A stretch of 64,000 nt of DNA from Streptomyces sp. rh34 (GTDB taxonomy: Bacteria; Actinomycetota; Actinomycetes; Streptomycetales; Streptomycetaceae): positions 1-64,000 of the forward strand of contig NZ_NTGZ01000009.1 of NCBI RefSeq assembly GCF_002551245.1. The letters are read 5' to 3'. Positions 44,231 to 52,890 of this stretch are shown in pieces. The position numbers and the translations under genes are program-made. The notes under the pieces were generated by a model. It was not told where the DNA came from. It saw nothing but the letters and a program-made list of their open reading frames with translations, and searched no databases. Within the stretch, counting starts at the first letter, position 1, and each line of letters begins with the position of its first letter.

Positions 44231-46279
44231 TCAGCCCTTGTGGTTCGGCTCCTTGCTCCCCCGCCCCACCAGGCCCCGGCGGACCGAACCCGGGGCGTTC
44301 CAGTCGGCGCGCCTGCGCGCCCGCCTCTTCGCCGCCTCGGAGGACTGGAGCTGGTACGGGACGGAGGTCACCATGACGCCCGGGGTGAAGAGCAGACGGC
44401 CCTTCAGGCGCAGGGCGCTCTGGTTGTGCAGCAGGTGCTCGTACCAGTGGCCGACCACGTACTCGGGGATGTAGACGCTGATCACGTCGCGCGGACTCTC
44501 GCGGCGCAGGCCCTTCACGTAATCGATGACCGGGCGGGTCACCTCGCGGTAGGGCGAGTCGAGGATCTTCAGGGGGACGTTGACTGCGCGCCGTTCCCAG
44601 TCCTCGCGCAGGGCCTTCGTCTCGTCCGGGTCGACGCTGATGGAGAGCGCCTCCAGGTGGTCGGCGCGGATCAGTTTGGCGTAGGCGAGAGCGCGCAGCG
44701 TGGGGCGGTGGAGCTTGGACACGAGGACGATGGCGTGGACGCGGGAGGGGCGCACGCTCTCGTCCGCGGGCGTCTCGTCGGCGGCGATCTCGGCGGCGAC
44801 CCGGTCGTAGTGTTTCCGGATCGCGGTCATCGTGCCGTAGAAGATGACCATGCCGAGCAGGGCCACCCAGGCGCCGTGGGTGAACTTGGTGGCGAGGACG
44901 ATCACCAGGACCACGCCGCAGAAGAAGGCGCCGAAGGCGTTGATGGCGCGGGAGCGGACCATGTGGCGGCGCTTGGCCTGATCCCGTTCGTCGGTCAGCA
45001 GACGGTTCCAGTGCCGCACCATGCCGGTCTGGCTGAGGGTGAAGGAGACGAAGACCCCGACGATGTAGAGCTGGATCAGCTTCGTGGAGTCGGCGCCGTA
45101 GATCCAGACCAGCAGGATCGCCGCGCCGGCCAGCAGCACGATGCCGTTGGAGAAGGCCAGGCGGTCGCCGCGGGTGTGGAGCTGGCGCGGCAGGTAGCGG
45201 TCCTGGGCGAGGATCGAGCCGAGCAGCGGGAAGCCGTTGTACGCGGTGTTCGCGGCGAGGAAGAGGACCAGCGCGGTGGCGGCCGCGAGGACCATGAAGA
45301 GGAAGGAACCGTGGCCGAAGACCGCCTCGGCGACCTGGGCGATGACCGGGTCCTGCGTGTAGTCCGCTCCGACCGGGACACCGTCGCGGATCAGGTCGAT
45401 CCCCGGGTTCTCGGCCATCTTGACGTCGGTGGCCAGGGCCAGGCCGATGATGCCGCAGAACATGGTGACGGCGAGCAGGCCCATCATGGCGAGCGTGGTC
45501 GCGGCGTTCCTGCTCTTCGGCTTCCGGAAGGCGGGCACCCCGTTGCTGATCGCCTCGACCCCGGTGAGGGCGGCGCAGCCGGAGGAGAAGGCCCGCAGGA
45601 GGAGGAAGACGAGCGCGAAGCCGGCCAGCCCCTCGTGTTCGGGCCTGATCTCCAGTTCGGAGGTGGGGGCGTGCATCGTGTCGCCGAGGACCACTCCCCG
45701 GAAGGCGCCCCAGAGGATCATGAGGAAGACGCCGGCCACGAAGAGGTAGGTGGGGATGGCGAAGAGCTTCCCGGACTCCTTGACGCCGCGCAGGTTCATC
45801 AGGGTGAGCAGGACGATGGCGCCGACGGCGCAGAACGTCTTGTGCTCGATGACGAACGGGATCGCGGAGCCGAGGTTCTCGACGCCGGAGGAGATCGACA
45901 CGGCCACGGTGAGGACGTAGTCGACGAGCAGGGCGCTGGCGACGGTCAGTCCGGACCTGGGGCCGAGGTTGGTGGTCGCGACCTCGTAGTCGCCGCCGCC
46001 GCTCGGGTAGGCGCGGACGTTCTGCCGGTAGGAGGCGACGACCGTGAACATGAGGACGACGACCGCGACGGCGATCCAGGGGCTGAAATGGTACGCCGAC
46101 ACCCCCGCGATGGACAGCACGAGGAGGACTTCCCCCGGTGCGTACGCCACCGAGGACAACGGGTCGGACGCGAAGACGGGGAGCGCGATGCGCTTGGGAA
46201 GGAGGGTCTCCCCGAGCTTGTCGCTGCGCAGCGCCCGGCCGATCAGGATCCGTTTGGGCAGGTCGGTCAGTTTGGACAC
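44231..46279 (-). CDS. APC-family permease, probable KimA-like potassium transporter
   Basis: 682 aa from GTG 46279; the frame extends upstream to 46372 but the extension is not protein-like. About 12 membrane segments follow a short cytoplasmic start (LPKRIALPVFASDPLSSVAYA, an APC first helix). A hydrophilic C-terminal domain of about 180 aa (SRVHAIVLVSKLHRPTLRAL and onward) resembles the USP-like domain of KimA, a potassium-proton symporter. Older annotations call the family amino-acid permeases. The divergent neighbour pair of TrkA proteins supports potassium as substrate. The C-terminal tail is strongly basic. Confidence 0.88.
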   Translation of the reverse strand: MSKLTDLPKRILIGRALRSDKLGETLLPKRIALPVFASDPLSSVAYAPGEVLLVLSIAGVSAYHFSPWIAVAVVVLMFTVVASYRQNVRAYPSGGGDYEVATTNLGPRSGLTVASALLVDYVLTVAVSISSGVENLGSAIPFVIEHKTFCAVGAIVLLTLMNLRGVKESGKLFAIPTYLFVAGVFLMILWGAFRGVVLGDTMHAPTSELEIRPEHEGLAGFALVFLLLRAFSSGCAALTGVEAISNGVPAFRKPKSRNAATTLAMMGLLAVTMFCGIIGLALATDVKMAENPGIDLIRDGVPVGADYTQDPVIAQVAEAVFGHGSFLFMVLAAATALVLFLAANTAYNGFPLLGSILAQDRYLPRQLHTRGDRLAFSNGIVLLAGAAILLVWIYGADSTKLIQLYIVGVFVSFTLSQTGMVRHWNRLLTDERDQAKRRHMVRSRAINAFGAFFCGVVLVIVLATKFTHGAWVALLGMVIFYGTMTAIRKHYDRVAAEIAADETPADESVRPSRVHAIVLVSKLHRPTLRALAYAKLIRADHLEALSISVDPDETKALREDWERRAVNVPLKILDSPYREVTRPVIDYVKGLRRESPRDVISVYIPEYVVGHWYEHLLHNQSALRLKGRLLFTPGVMVTSVPYQLQSSEAAKRRARRRADWNAPGSVRRGLVGRGSKEPNHKG

Positions 46280-46601
46280 GCTGAGGATCGTAAGCGGAGC
46301 CCGTGGCCGAAACGCACGCCCTTTCGACGTGGCCCCGCAATCTCCTGCGGTCGGCGGAGAACGCCTCGCCATTCCTTAACGCGATCCTTGCGCTCGTTCC
46401 GCCTATTTTGCTTTCCCTTTGCCGGAGTGCGCGAGGATGCGGACACTCGGATGAGGGATTGACTTCCCCGGCGCTTAAGCTCGACTCCGGGCCGCACCGA
46501 GGGTGCGTGCACCGTTGTTTGCCCAGCAAGCTGAGAGAGAAGTGTGAGCAGCGTGTTTTCGCAGGTCAGCCGGATGACCAGGACGGCGGGGTAGGCGCAC
46601 A
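46280..46601. promoter_or_regulatory. Divergent promoter region, permease and trkA genes
   Basis: 322 bp between divergent starts, somewhat AT-richer at 46375-46430. It must hold both promoters. I looked for a ydaO-type c-di-AMP riboswitch and did not find one I could support. Confidence 0.5.
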
Positions 46602-47270
46602 GTGCACATCGTCATCATGGGCTGCGGGCGCGTCGGAGCCGCTCTCGCACAGACCCTGGAACAGCAGGGGCACACCGTCGCGGTGATCGACCAGGACCCC
46701 ACGGCGTTCCGTCGCCTCGGATCCGGGTTCGGCGGTCGCCGGGTCACCGGGGTCGGCTTCGACCAGGACACCCTCCGCGAGGCGGGGATCGAGGACGCCG
46801 GTGCGTTCGCCGCGGTCAGCAGCGGCGACAACTCGAACATCATCGCGGCCCGGGTGGCCCGCGAGATGTTCTCCATCGAGAACGTCGCGGCGCGGATCTA
46901 CGACCCCCGGCGCGCCGAGGTCTACCAGCGCCTCGGCATCCCCACCGTGGCGACGGTCCGCTGGACGGCGGACCAGATGCTGCGGCGGCTGCTTCCTTCG
47001 GGCGCCGAGCCCCTGTGGCGCGATCCGAGCGGGGGGGTACAGCTCGCCGAGGTGCACACGACGCCGTCCTGGATCGGCCACAAGATCAGCACGCTCCAGG
47101 AGGAGACGGGGGTCCGGGTCGCCTTCCTCACCCGGTTGGGCGAGGCCATCCTGCCGAGCTCGCAGACCGTCCTCCAGGAGGGCGACCTGGTCCACGTGAT
47201 GATGCGTACGGACGAGATCGCCAAGGTCGAAGAGGCTTTCGCCCAGGGTCCCGAGGAGGACGGTCACTGA
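46602..47270 (+). CDS. TrkA-family potassium uptake regulatory protein
   Basis: 222 aa from GTG 46602. RCK_N: Rossmann loop MGCGRVGAALAQTLEQQGH and the acidic VIDQDP that selects NAD. RCK_C (about 145-215): LQEETGVRVAFLTRLGEA and VLQEGDLVHVMM. It would bind nucleotide on the cytoplasmic face of a potassium channel or transporter. Its stop shares bases with the start of the next trkA gene (TGATG), so the two are coupled. The pair corresponds to CeoB/CeoC of mycobacteria. Confidence 0.93.
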   Translation: MHIVIMGCGRVGAALAQTLEQQGHTVAVIDQDPTAFRRLGSGFGGRRVTGVGFDQDTLREAGIEDAGAFAAVSSGDNSNIIAARVAREMFSIENVAARIYDPRRAEVYQRLGIPTVATVRWTADQMLRRLLPSGAEPLWRDPSGGVQLAEVHTTPSWIGHKISTLQEETGVRVAFLTRLGEAILPSSQTVLQEGDLVHVMMRTDEIAKVEEAFAQGPEEDGH

Positions 47271-47947
47271 TGCGTGTGTCGATTGCCGGGGCGGGCGCGG
47301 TGGGCCGTTCCATCGCCGCCGAGCTGCTGGAGAACGGGCACGAGGTGCTGCTGATCGACAAGGCGCCGACCGCCATCTCGGTGGAGCGGGTCCCGATGGC
47401 CGAGTGGCTGCTCGCGGACGCCTGTGAGATCACGTCGCTGGACGAGGCGGCGCTGCAGCGGTGCAACGTGGTGATCGCCGCGACCGGGGACGACAAGGTC
47501 AACCTGGTCGTCTCGCTGCTCGCCAAGACCGAGTACGGCGTGCCGCGCGTGGTGGCCCGGGTGAACAACCCGAAGAACGAGTGGCTGTTCAACGAGTCCT
47601 GGGGCGTGGACGTCGCCGTCTCGACGCCGCGTCTGATGTCGGCCCTGGTCGAGGAGGCGGTGAGCGTCGGCGATCTGGTCCGGCTGCTGCGCTTCAGCCA
47701 TGGTGACGCCAACCTGGTGGAGCTGACCCTGCCGCCGGAGTCGGCGCTGGCCGGTACCCGGGTCGGGGACGTGGCCTGGCCCGAGGACACCTCGCTGGTG
47801 ACGATCATCCGGGGTACGCGGGTGCTGACGCCGAGCCCCGAGGAGTCCTTGGAGGCCGGTGACGAGCTGCTGTTCGTGGCCGCCCAGGCGCGCGAGGAGC
47901 AGCTGGAGGACCTGTTGTCGGTCCGGCACGATCCGTCGGAGGACTGA
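47270..47947 (+). CDS. TrkA-family potassium uptake regulatory protein, second paralogue
   Basis: 225 aa. RCK_N: IAGAGAVGRSIAAELLENGH and LLIDKAP; RCK_C: LPPESALAGTRVGDVAWPED and LEAGDELLFVAA. The Asp after the second strand is kept, so NAD(H) binding is likely. Translation is coupled to the first paralogue and the two may form a hetero-oligomeric ring. A strong terminator follows 10 bp after the stop. Confidence 0.93.
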   Translation: MRVSIAGAGAVGRSIAAELLENGHEVLLIDKAPTAISVERVPMAEWLLADACEITSLDEAALQRCNVVIAATGDDKVNLVVSLLAKTEYGVPRVVARVNNPKNEWLFNESWGVDVAVSTPRLMSALVEEAVSVGDLVRLLRFSHGDANLVELTLPPESALAGTRVGDVAWPEDTSLVTIIRGTRVLTPSPEESLEAGDELLFVAAQAREEQLEDLLSVRHDPSED

Positions 47948-47957
47948 CCGCCGGAAG

Positions 47958-48004
47958 CCTGGGAAGGGCCCGGAACCGCTGAGCGGTTCCGGGCCCTTCC
48001 CAGG
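47958..48004. terminator. Very strong bidirectional terminator
   Basis: A 23-bp perfect inverted repeat (arms 47958-47980 and 47982-48004) lies between the converging trkA and DUF3159 genes, whose stops are at 47947 and 48025. Confidence 0.9.
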
Positions 48005-48024
48005 GGGGATGCCGGGTGTACGGG

Positions 48025-48816
48025 TCAGGCGTCCGGGTCGCGGAGCGCCGCGGCGGCCTGCGCCTTGCGCTCCTTCTCGGCCTGTTCCTCGGCCTCCATC
48101 TCGGCGAAGACGTCGATGGGAGCCGGCGCCTTCGCGAGGAAGACCCAGGTCAGGTAGACCGCGAGCAGGAACGGCGGGATCTTCAGCGCGATGAGCACCC
48201 AGCCGAACTCGGTGGTGTCGGCCCACCAGTAGAGCGGGAAGAGGATCGCGCACTTGGCCAGCAGGATGAAGCCCCAGGCGTAACTGGCCTTGGTGTACGC
48301 CTTCTTCCGGCCCGGGTTACGGGTCCGCCAGGAGAGGTTCTCCTTGAAGACCGGGCCGAGGATCAGTCCGATCAGCGGCACCCCGGCCACCGCGGTGCCG
48401 ATATAGGCGACCGCGAGGCCCAGGGTGTAGAGCATGCCCGGCAGGTAGAAGTCCTTGGCGTTGCCCGTCATCTTCGCGAAGGCGACGCCGAAGGCCACGC
48501 CGAAGACGCCGCTGAAGGCGTGCTTGACGGTGTCCCGGCGGATCAGCCGGACGGCGACGAGGGCCAGGGACACCGCCAGGGCCGAGATGGCCGAGATGTT
48601 CAGGTCCTTGTTGATGGTGAAGATCGTGACGAAGAGCAGCCCGGGAAGGACTGTCTCCACCATGCCGCGCACGCCGCCGAAGGCCTCGAAGAGAGCGGCC
48701 TCGGTGACGGCCTTCGCCTCGTCGTCCTGCTGGGCGGCGTGCCTCCCGCCGGCGTGCCGCGGGTCCGTGCGGTGGGGCTGGTCCGTTTCGGACGTCGGCT
48801 TGTCGAGAGACGTCAC
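48025..48816 (-). CDS. DUF3159 membrane protein
   Basis: 263 aa with GTG 48816 as start. A polar N-terminus (about 40 aa, His-rich) precedes six or so hydrophobic segments, e.g. LPGLLFVTIFTINKDLN, LYTLGLAVAYIGTAVAG and ASYAWGFILLAKCAILFPLYW. The C-terminus is a charged helix (EMEAEEQAEKERKAQAAA). DUF3159 proteins are actinobacterial, VUT/intracellular-septation-like, of unknown function. It lies 3 bp after the OB-fold gene, so they are probably co-translated, and the pair is conserved beside trkA genes in other actinobacteria. Confidence 0.88.
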   Translation of the reverse strand: MTSLDKPTSETDQPHRTDPRHAGGRHAAQQDDEAKAVTEAALFEAFGGVRGMVETVLPGLLFVTIFTINKDLNISAISALAVSLALVAVRLIRRDTVKHAFSGVFGVAFGVAFAKMTGNAKDFYLPGMLYTLGLAVAYIGTAVAGVPLIGLILGPVFKENLSWRTRNPGRKKAYTKASYAWGFILLAKCAILFPLYWWADTTEFGWVLIALKIPPFLLAVYLTWVFLAKAPAPIDVFAEMEAEEQAEKERKAQAAAALRDPDA

Positions 48817-48819
48817 CGG

Positions 48820-49245
48820 CTACTCCTTGCCGAGCGGTCGGAGTTCGTATGTGGGGTTGAACAGCACCCGGCGGCCGTGGCTCATGGCGACCCGCCCCGA
48901 GGCGATGATCCTGCGGCCGGGCTCGATGCCGACGATGGACCGACGGCCGAGCCAGACCACGTCCAGCGGCTCGGTGCCGTCGAAGAGCTCCGCCTCCAGG
49001 GCGGGCACTCCGGCCCGGGGGCGGAGGGTGACGGTCCGCAACGTACCAGCCACCTTCACGATCTGCCGGTCGGAGCACTCGGAGATCCGGGTGCATCCGG
49101 TGGCCTGCGCGTCCTCCCGCAGCTCCTCGGACTCCAGGTCCTCCTGGGAACTGGAGAGCCGGTCGAGCATACGGCGGAAGCGCCCGGAAGGTCTCGCCGC
49201 CTTCCCGGCCTTCCCGGCTTTCTCGGATCGGGGAACAGCACTCAT
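48820..49245 (-). CDS. OB-fold nucleic-acid-binding-like protein
   Basis: About 141 aa from ATG 49245 (no strong ribosome site; GTG 49278 is a longer option). A basic N-terminus (KAGKAGKAARPSGRFRRML) precedes a compact beta domain with VKVAGTLRTVTLRPRAG, LDVVWLGRRSIVGIEPGRRI and LFNPTYEL. This arrangement, WLGR..I.GI.PG, is seen in the OB-fold of RecG-like wedge domains. The partner or substrate is unknown. It is next to DUF3159 in many actinobacteria. Confidence 0.75.
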   Translation of the reverse strand: MSAVPRSEKAGKAGKAARPSGRFRRMLDRLSSSQEDLESEELREDAQATGCTRISECSDRQIVKVAGTLRTVTLRPRAGVPALEAELFDGTEPLDVVWLGRRSIVGIEPGRRIIASGRVAMSHGRRVLFNPTYELRPLGKE

Positions 49246-49320
49246 ACCCGAAGGGTACCGGTCCTGCGGGCTGTGCACGGAGGCCGTGGTTGACCACTCG
49301 AAAGGGTGGCCCGGCGCCGG

Positions 49321-50016
49321 TCAGCCGCGCTCGAAGCGGTAACCCATGCCCGGTTCGGTGACGAAGTGCCGGGGGTGCGAGGGGTCCGCCTCCAGCTTGC
49401 GGCGCAGCTGGGCCATGTAGACCCGCAGATAGTTGGTCTCGGTGCCGTAGGAGGGGCCCCAGACCTCCTGGAGGAGCTGCTTCTGGCTGACCAGGCGGCC
49501 GCCGTTGCGGACGAGGACCTCCAGCAGATGCCACTCGGTGGGGGTGAGACGTACGTCGCGGCCGCCCCGGTGCACCTTCTTCGCCGCCAGGTCGACGGTG
49601 AAGCCGGCCGTCTCGACGAGGGCGACGGCCTCGGCTCCGCCGTCCTGGCCGACCGGCTCCGCCCGGCGTACCGAGGCGCGCAGCCGGGCCAGCAGCTCGT
49701 CCATGCCGAACGGCTTGGTGACGTAGTCGTCCGCCCCGGCGTCCAGGGCCTCCACCTTCTCGTCGGAGGTGTGGCGCGCGGAGAGGACGAGGATGGGGAC
49801 CCGGGTCCAGCCGCGCAGGCCCTTGATCACCTCGACCCCGTCCATGTCGGGCAGCCCGAGGTCGAGGAGGACGACGTCGGGGTGGCGGGCGGCGGCGAGC
49901 TGGAGGGCGGTCGCCCCGTCGGGCGCGGCGTCGACCTCGTACTGGCGCGCCTTCAGGTTGATCACGAGGGCGCGGACGATCTGCGGCTCGTCGTCGACCA
50001 CAAGCACCCTGGTCAT
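49321..50016 (-). CDS. kdpE: Two-component response regulator KdpE
   Basis: 231 aa from ATG 50016. Receiver domain: DDEPQIVRAL, phospho-acceptor Asp in VVLLDLGLPDMDG, and Lys in YVTKPFGMDE. The OmpR-type winged helix at about 135-230 has LTPTEWHLLEVLVRNGGRLV and TNYLRVYMAQLRRKLE, very like KdpE proteins. It would activate high-affinity potassium uptake genes. The kinase gene lies upstream, 151 bp away, in the same direction. Confidence 0.93.
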   Translation of the reverse strand: MTRVLVVDDEPQIVRALVINLKARQYEVDAAPDGATALQLAAARHPDVVLLDLGLPDMDGVEVIKGLRGWTRVPILVLSARHTSDEKVEALDAGADDYVTKPFGMDELLARLRASVRRAEPVGQDGGAEAVALVETAGFTVDLAAKKVHRGGRDVRLTPTEWHLLEVLVRNGGRLVSQKQLLQEVWGPSYGTETNYLRVYMAQLRRKLEADPSHPRHFVTEPGMGYRFERG

Positions 50017-50132
50017 CGCGGACCTGCCTTTCTGCTGCACGGGGAGACGGGAAGAACTCTGCTGTACGGGGAGGAGGACGGAAGATCGCGGGGGCGGGCG
50101 GCGTACGCCCGGGGGCGCCCCGGGCCGCGAGG

Positions 50133-50187
50133 GCGTGTCATGGGGTGGCCCGGGCCGTGGGAGCGCGTCATGAGGTGGCCCGGGCCG
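50133..50187. repeat. 30-bp tandem repeat across the kdpD stop
   Basis: Two copies of a 25-bp unit (50133-50157 and 50163-50187) differ at two positions. The right copy contains the kdpD stop codon, so the end of the gene has been duplicated just downstream of itself. Confidence 0.7.
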
Positions 50188-52711
50188 GCAGCTCGACGTC
50201 GGCCCGGACGCCGCCCGGCGCCGCGGTGAGGGTCAGGACCATGGTCAGCCCGCCGCCCGGGGTGTCCTCGGCGTCGAGGGTGCCGCCCATGGCCTCGGCG
50301 AAACCCCGGGAGACGGCGAGTCCGAGACCCACTCCGGCGCCGCGCGGGGCGTCCCCGTACCGCTGGAAGGGCTCGAAGATCCGTTCCTTGGCCTCGTCGG
50401 GGACGCCCCGGCCGCGGTCCACGACCCGCAGCTCGACCCGGCCGCCGAGGGCGCTGGCGGCCACGGCGACGGGCTCCTGGCCTGGGTGGTACTTGACGGC
50501 GTTCTCCACGATGTTGGCGACGACCCGCTCCAGGAGCCCCGGGTCGACGGCGACCATCGGCAGCGTCTCGGGGATGTCGAGGTCGACGCTGCCCTCCGGG
50601 ACGCCGCCGAGCGCCATGGGGACCACCTCGTCGAGGTCGATCTCGCGGATCAGCGGGGTCACGGTGCCGGTCTGGAGGCGGGACATGTCCAGCAGGTTGC
50701 CGACGAGGTGGTCCAACCGGTCGGCGCCGTCCTCGATGCCTTCCAGGAGCTCCGCCTCGTCCTCCTCGGACCAGGCCACGTCGTCGGAGCGCAGCGAGCT
50801 GACGGCGGCCTTGATGGAGGCCAGCGGGGTCCGCAGGTCGTGGCTGACGGCGGCGAGCAGGGCGGTCCTGATCCGGTTGCCCTCGGCGAGCCTGCGGGCC
50901 TGCTCGGCCTCCCCGACCAGGCGCTGCCGGTCCAGGACGACGGCCGCCTGGGCGGCGAAGGCGCCGAGCACCCGGCGGTCCTCCGCGGGCAGCACCCGGC
51001 CGGACAGCGCGAGGGCCATGTTGTCGCCGACGGGCATGTCCACGTCGGCGTCGTCGGGGCGGGCGGCCGGAGCCGGTCCGACGGATCCGGCGCAGGTCCA
51101 GGGTTCGACGTCGCTGCTGCGTTCCAGCAGGGCGACGGACTCCATGGCGAAGGTCTCGCGGACCCGTTCCAGCAGGGCGTCCAGGGCGGTCTCGCCGCGC
51201 AGCACACTGCCCGCGAGGAAGGAGAGGATCTCCGACTCGGCGCGCAGCCGGGCGGCCTGGTGGGTGCGCCGGGCGGCGAGGTCGACCACGGAGGAGACCG
51301 CCACCGCCACCGCGAAGAAGATCGCGATGGCGACGAGGTTCTCCGGGTCCTGGACGGTCAGGGTGTGGGTGGGCGGGGTGAACCAGTAGTTCAGCACCAT
51401 GCAGCCGACGGCCGCCGAGGCGAGCGCGGGCCGCAGTCCGCCGAGCAGGGCGGCGGCCACCGTCAGGAAGAGGAAGAGCAGGACGTCGTTGGCGAGGCCG
51501 GGGGCGTCCTCCATGCTGCGCAGCACCACCGCGAGCAGGACCGGGCCGAGGACGCCGACGAGCCAGCCCCAGATGATCCGGGCGCGGCCGAGCCGGGCGC
51601 CGCGGGCCATGGGCAGGCCGCGGCCCTTGGCGACCTCCTCATGGGTCACGATGTGGACGTCCAGGTCGGGGCCCGACTCGCGGGCGACGGTCGCGCCGAC
51701 CCCGGGTCCGTAGATGTACTGCCAGGTCTTGCGACGGCTGGAGCCCAGCACGATCTGGGTGGAGTTGACGCCACGGGCGAACTCCAGCAGGGCGGCCGGT
51801 ATGTCGTCGCCGATGACGTGGTGGAAGCTGCCGCCGAGGTCCTCGACCAGGGTGCGCTGTACCGCCAGTTCCTTCGGGGACGCGGAGGTCAGACCGTCGC
51901 TGCGGGCGATGTAGACGGCGAGGATCTCGCTGCCGGAGCCCTTGGCCGCCATCCGGGAGGCGCGGCGGATGAGGGTGCGGCCCTCGGGCCCGCCGGTCAG
52001 GCCGACGACGATGCGTTCGCGGGCCTGCCAGGTGGTGCGGATGTTGTGCTCGCCCCGGTACTGCTGGAGGTACTCGTCGACCCGGTCGGCGACCCAGAGC
52101 AGGGCCAGCTCGCGCAGGGCGGTGAGGTTCCCGGGGCGGAAGTAGTTCGAGAGGGCCGCGTCCATCTTGTCGGGCTGGTAGATGTTGCCGTGCGCCATCC
52201 GGCGGCGCAGCGCCTGGGGCGACATGTCGACCAGCTCGATCTGATCGGCCCGGCGCACCACCTCGTCGGGCACCGTCTCACGCTGCCGGACACCGGTGAT
52301 CGACTCCACGACGTCGCCCAGCGACTCCAGGTGCTGGATGTTGACCGTGGATATGACGTCGATCCCGGCCCTGAGGAGCTCCTCGACGTCCTGCCAGCGC
52401 TTGGCGTTGCGGGAACCGGGGACGTTGGTGTGGGCCAGCTCGTCCACCAGGGCCACCGCCGGGGCGCGCTCCAGGACGGCGTCCACGTTCATCTCGGTGA
52501 AGACGGCGCCCCGGTACTCCAGCTCCCGGCGCGGCAGGAGCTCCAGTCCGTGCAGCATGACCTCGGTCCGCGGCCGGTCGTGGTGCTCCACGAAGGCCAC
52601 CACGCAGTCGGTTCCGCGCTCGACCCTGCGATGCGCCTCGGAGAGCATCGCGTACGTCTTGCCGACGCCCGGTGCCGCGCCCAGGTAGATCCGGAGTGTG
52701 CCGCGTCCCAT
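50168..52711 (-). CDS. kdpD: Osmosensitive potassium-sensor histidine kinase KdpD
   Basis: 847 aa. The KdpD N-terminal domain has the P-loop YLGAAPGVGKTYAMLSEA and the DELAHTNVPGSRN block; a Usp domain follows (VGLTGGPEGRTLIRRA). Four membrane segments lie at about 390-500 (DUF4118), then a GAF-like region, HisKA with VSHDLRTPLASIKAA, and HATPase with NIVENAVKYHPG, GRGVPDEAKERIFEPF and GAGVGLGLAVSRGF. The domain order and length are those of full KdpD. It senses low potassium or ionic strength and phosphorylates KdpE. The kdpFABC transporter genes are not in the window. Confidence 0.95.
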   Translation of the reverse strand: MGRGTLRIYLGAAPGVGKTYAMLSEAHRRVERGTDCVVAFVEHHDRPRTEVMLHGLELLPRRELEYRGAVFTEMNVDAVLERAPAVALVDELAHTNVPGSRNAKRWQDVEELLRAGIDVISTVNIQHLESLGDVVESITGVRQRETVPDEVVRRADQIELVDMSPQALRRRMAHGNIYQPDKMDAALSNYFRPGNLTALRELALLWVADRVDEYLQQYRGEHNIRTTWQARERIVVGLTGGPEGRTLIRRASRMAAKGSGSEILAVYIARSDGLTSASPKELAVQRTLVEDLGGSFHHVIGDDIPAALLEFARGVNSTQIVLGSSRRKTWQYIYGPGVGATVARESGPDLDVHIVTHEEVAKGRGLPMARGARLGRARIIWGWLVGVLGPVLLAVVLRSMEDAPGLANDVLLFLFLTVAAALLGGLRPALASAAVGCMVLNYWFTPPTHTLTVQDPENLVAIAIFFAVAVAVSSVVDLAARRTHQAARLRAESEILSFLAGSVLRGETALDALLERVRETFAMESVALLERSSDVEPWTCAGSVGPAPAARPDDADVDMPVGDNMALALSGRVLPAEDRRVLGAFAAQAAVVLDRQRLVGEAEQARRLAEGNRIRTALLAAVSHDLRTPLASIKAAVSSLRSDDVAWSEEDEAELLEGIEDGADRLDHLVGNLLDMSRLQTGTVTPLIREIDLDEVVPMALGGVPEGSVDLDIPETLPMVAVDPGLLERVVANIVENAVKYHPGQEPVAVAASALGGRVELRVVDRGRGVPDEAKERIFEPFQRYGDAPRGAGVGLGLAVSRGFAEAMGGTLDAEDTPGGGLTMVLTLTAAPGGVRADVELPARATS

Positions 52712-52890
52712 GGCCCCATTGTCTTCTTCCGTCCGGCCCTGTCGTGTGGAGGGCCGTGGCGCCCGGTGCGGCTGCCGTCCTCGACGCTACTCCGCCGGGG
52801 GCCGTGGTTCGGTCCCGGAAGTGCAGGTGGGGAGCGTATTGACGGAACTCTGATGCGCGCCGGGGCGGGTGCGGGGGCGCTACGGGAACG

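Noticed and set aside
46280..46601. c-di-AMP (ydaO-type) riboswitch upstream of the potassium permease
   Set aside because: I could not recognise the conserved core elements in either orientation.
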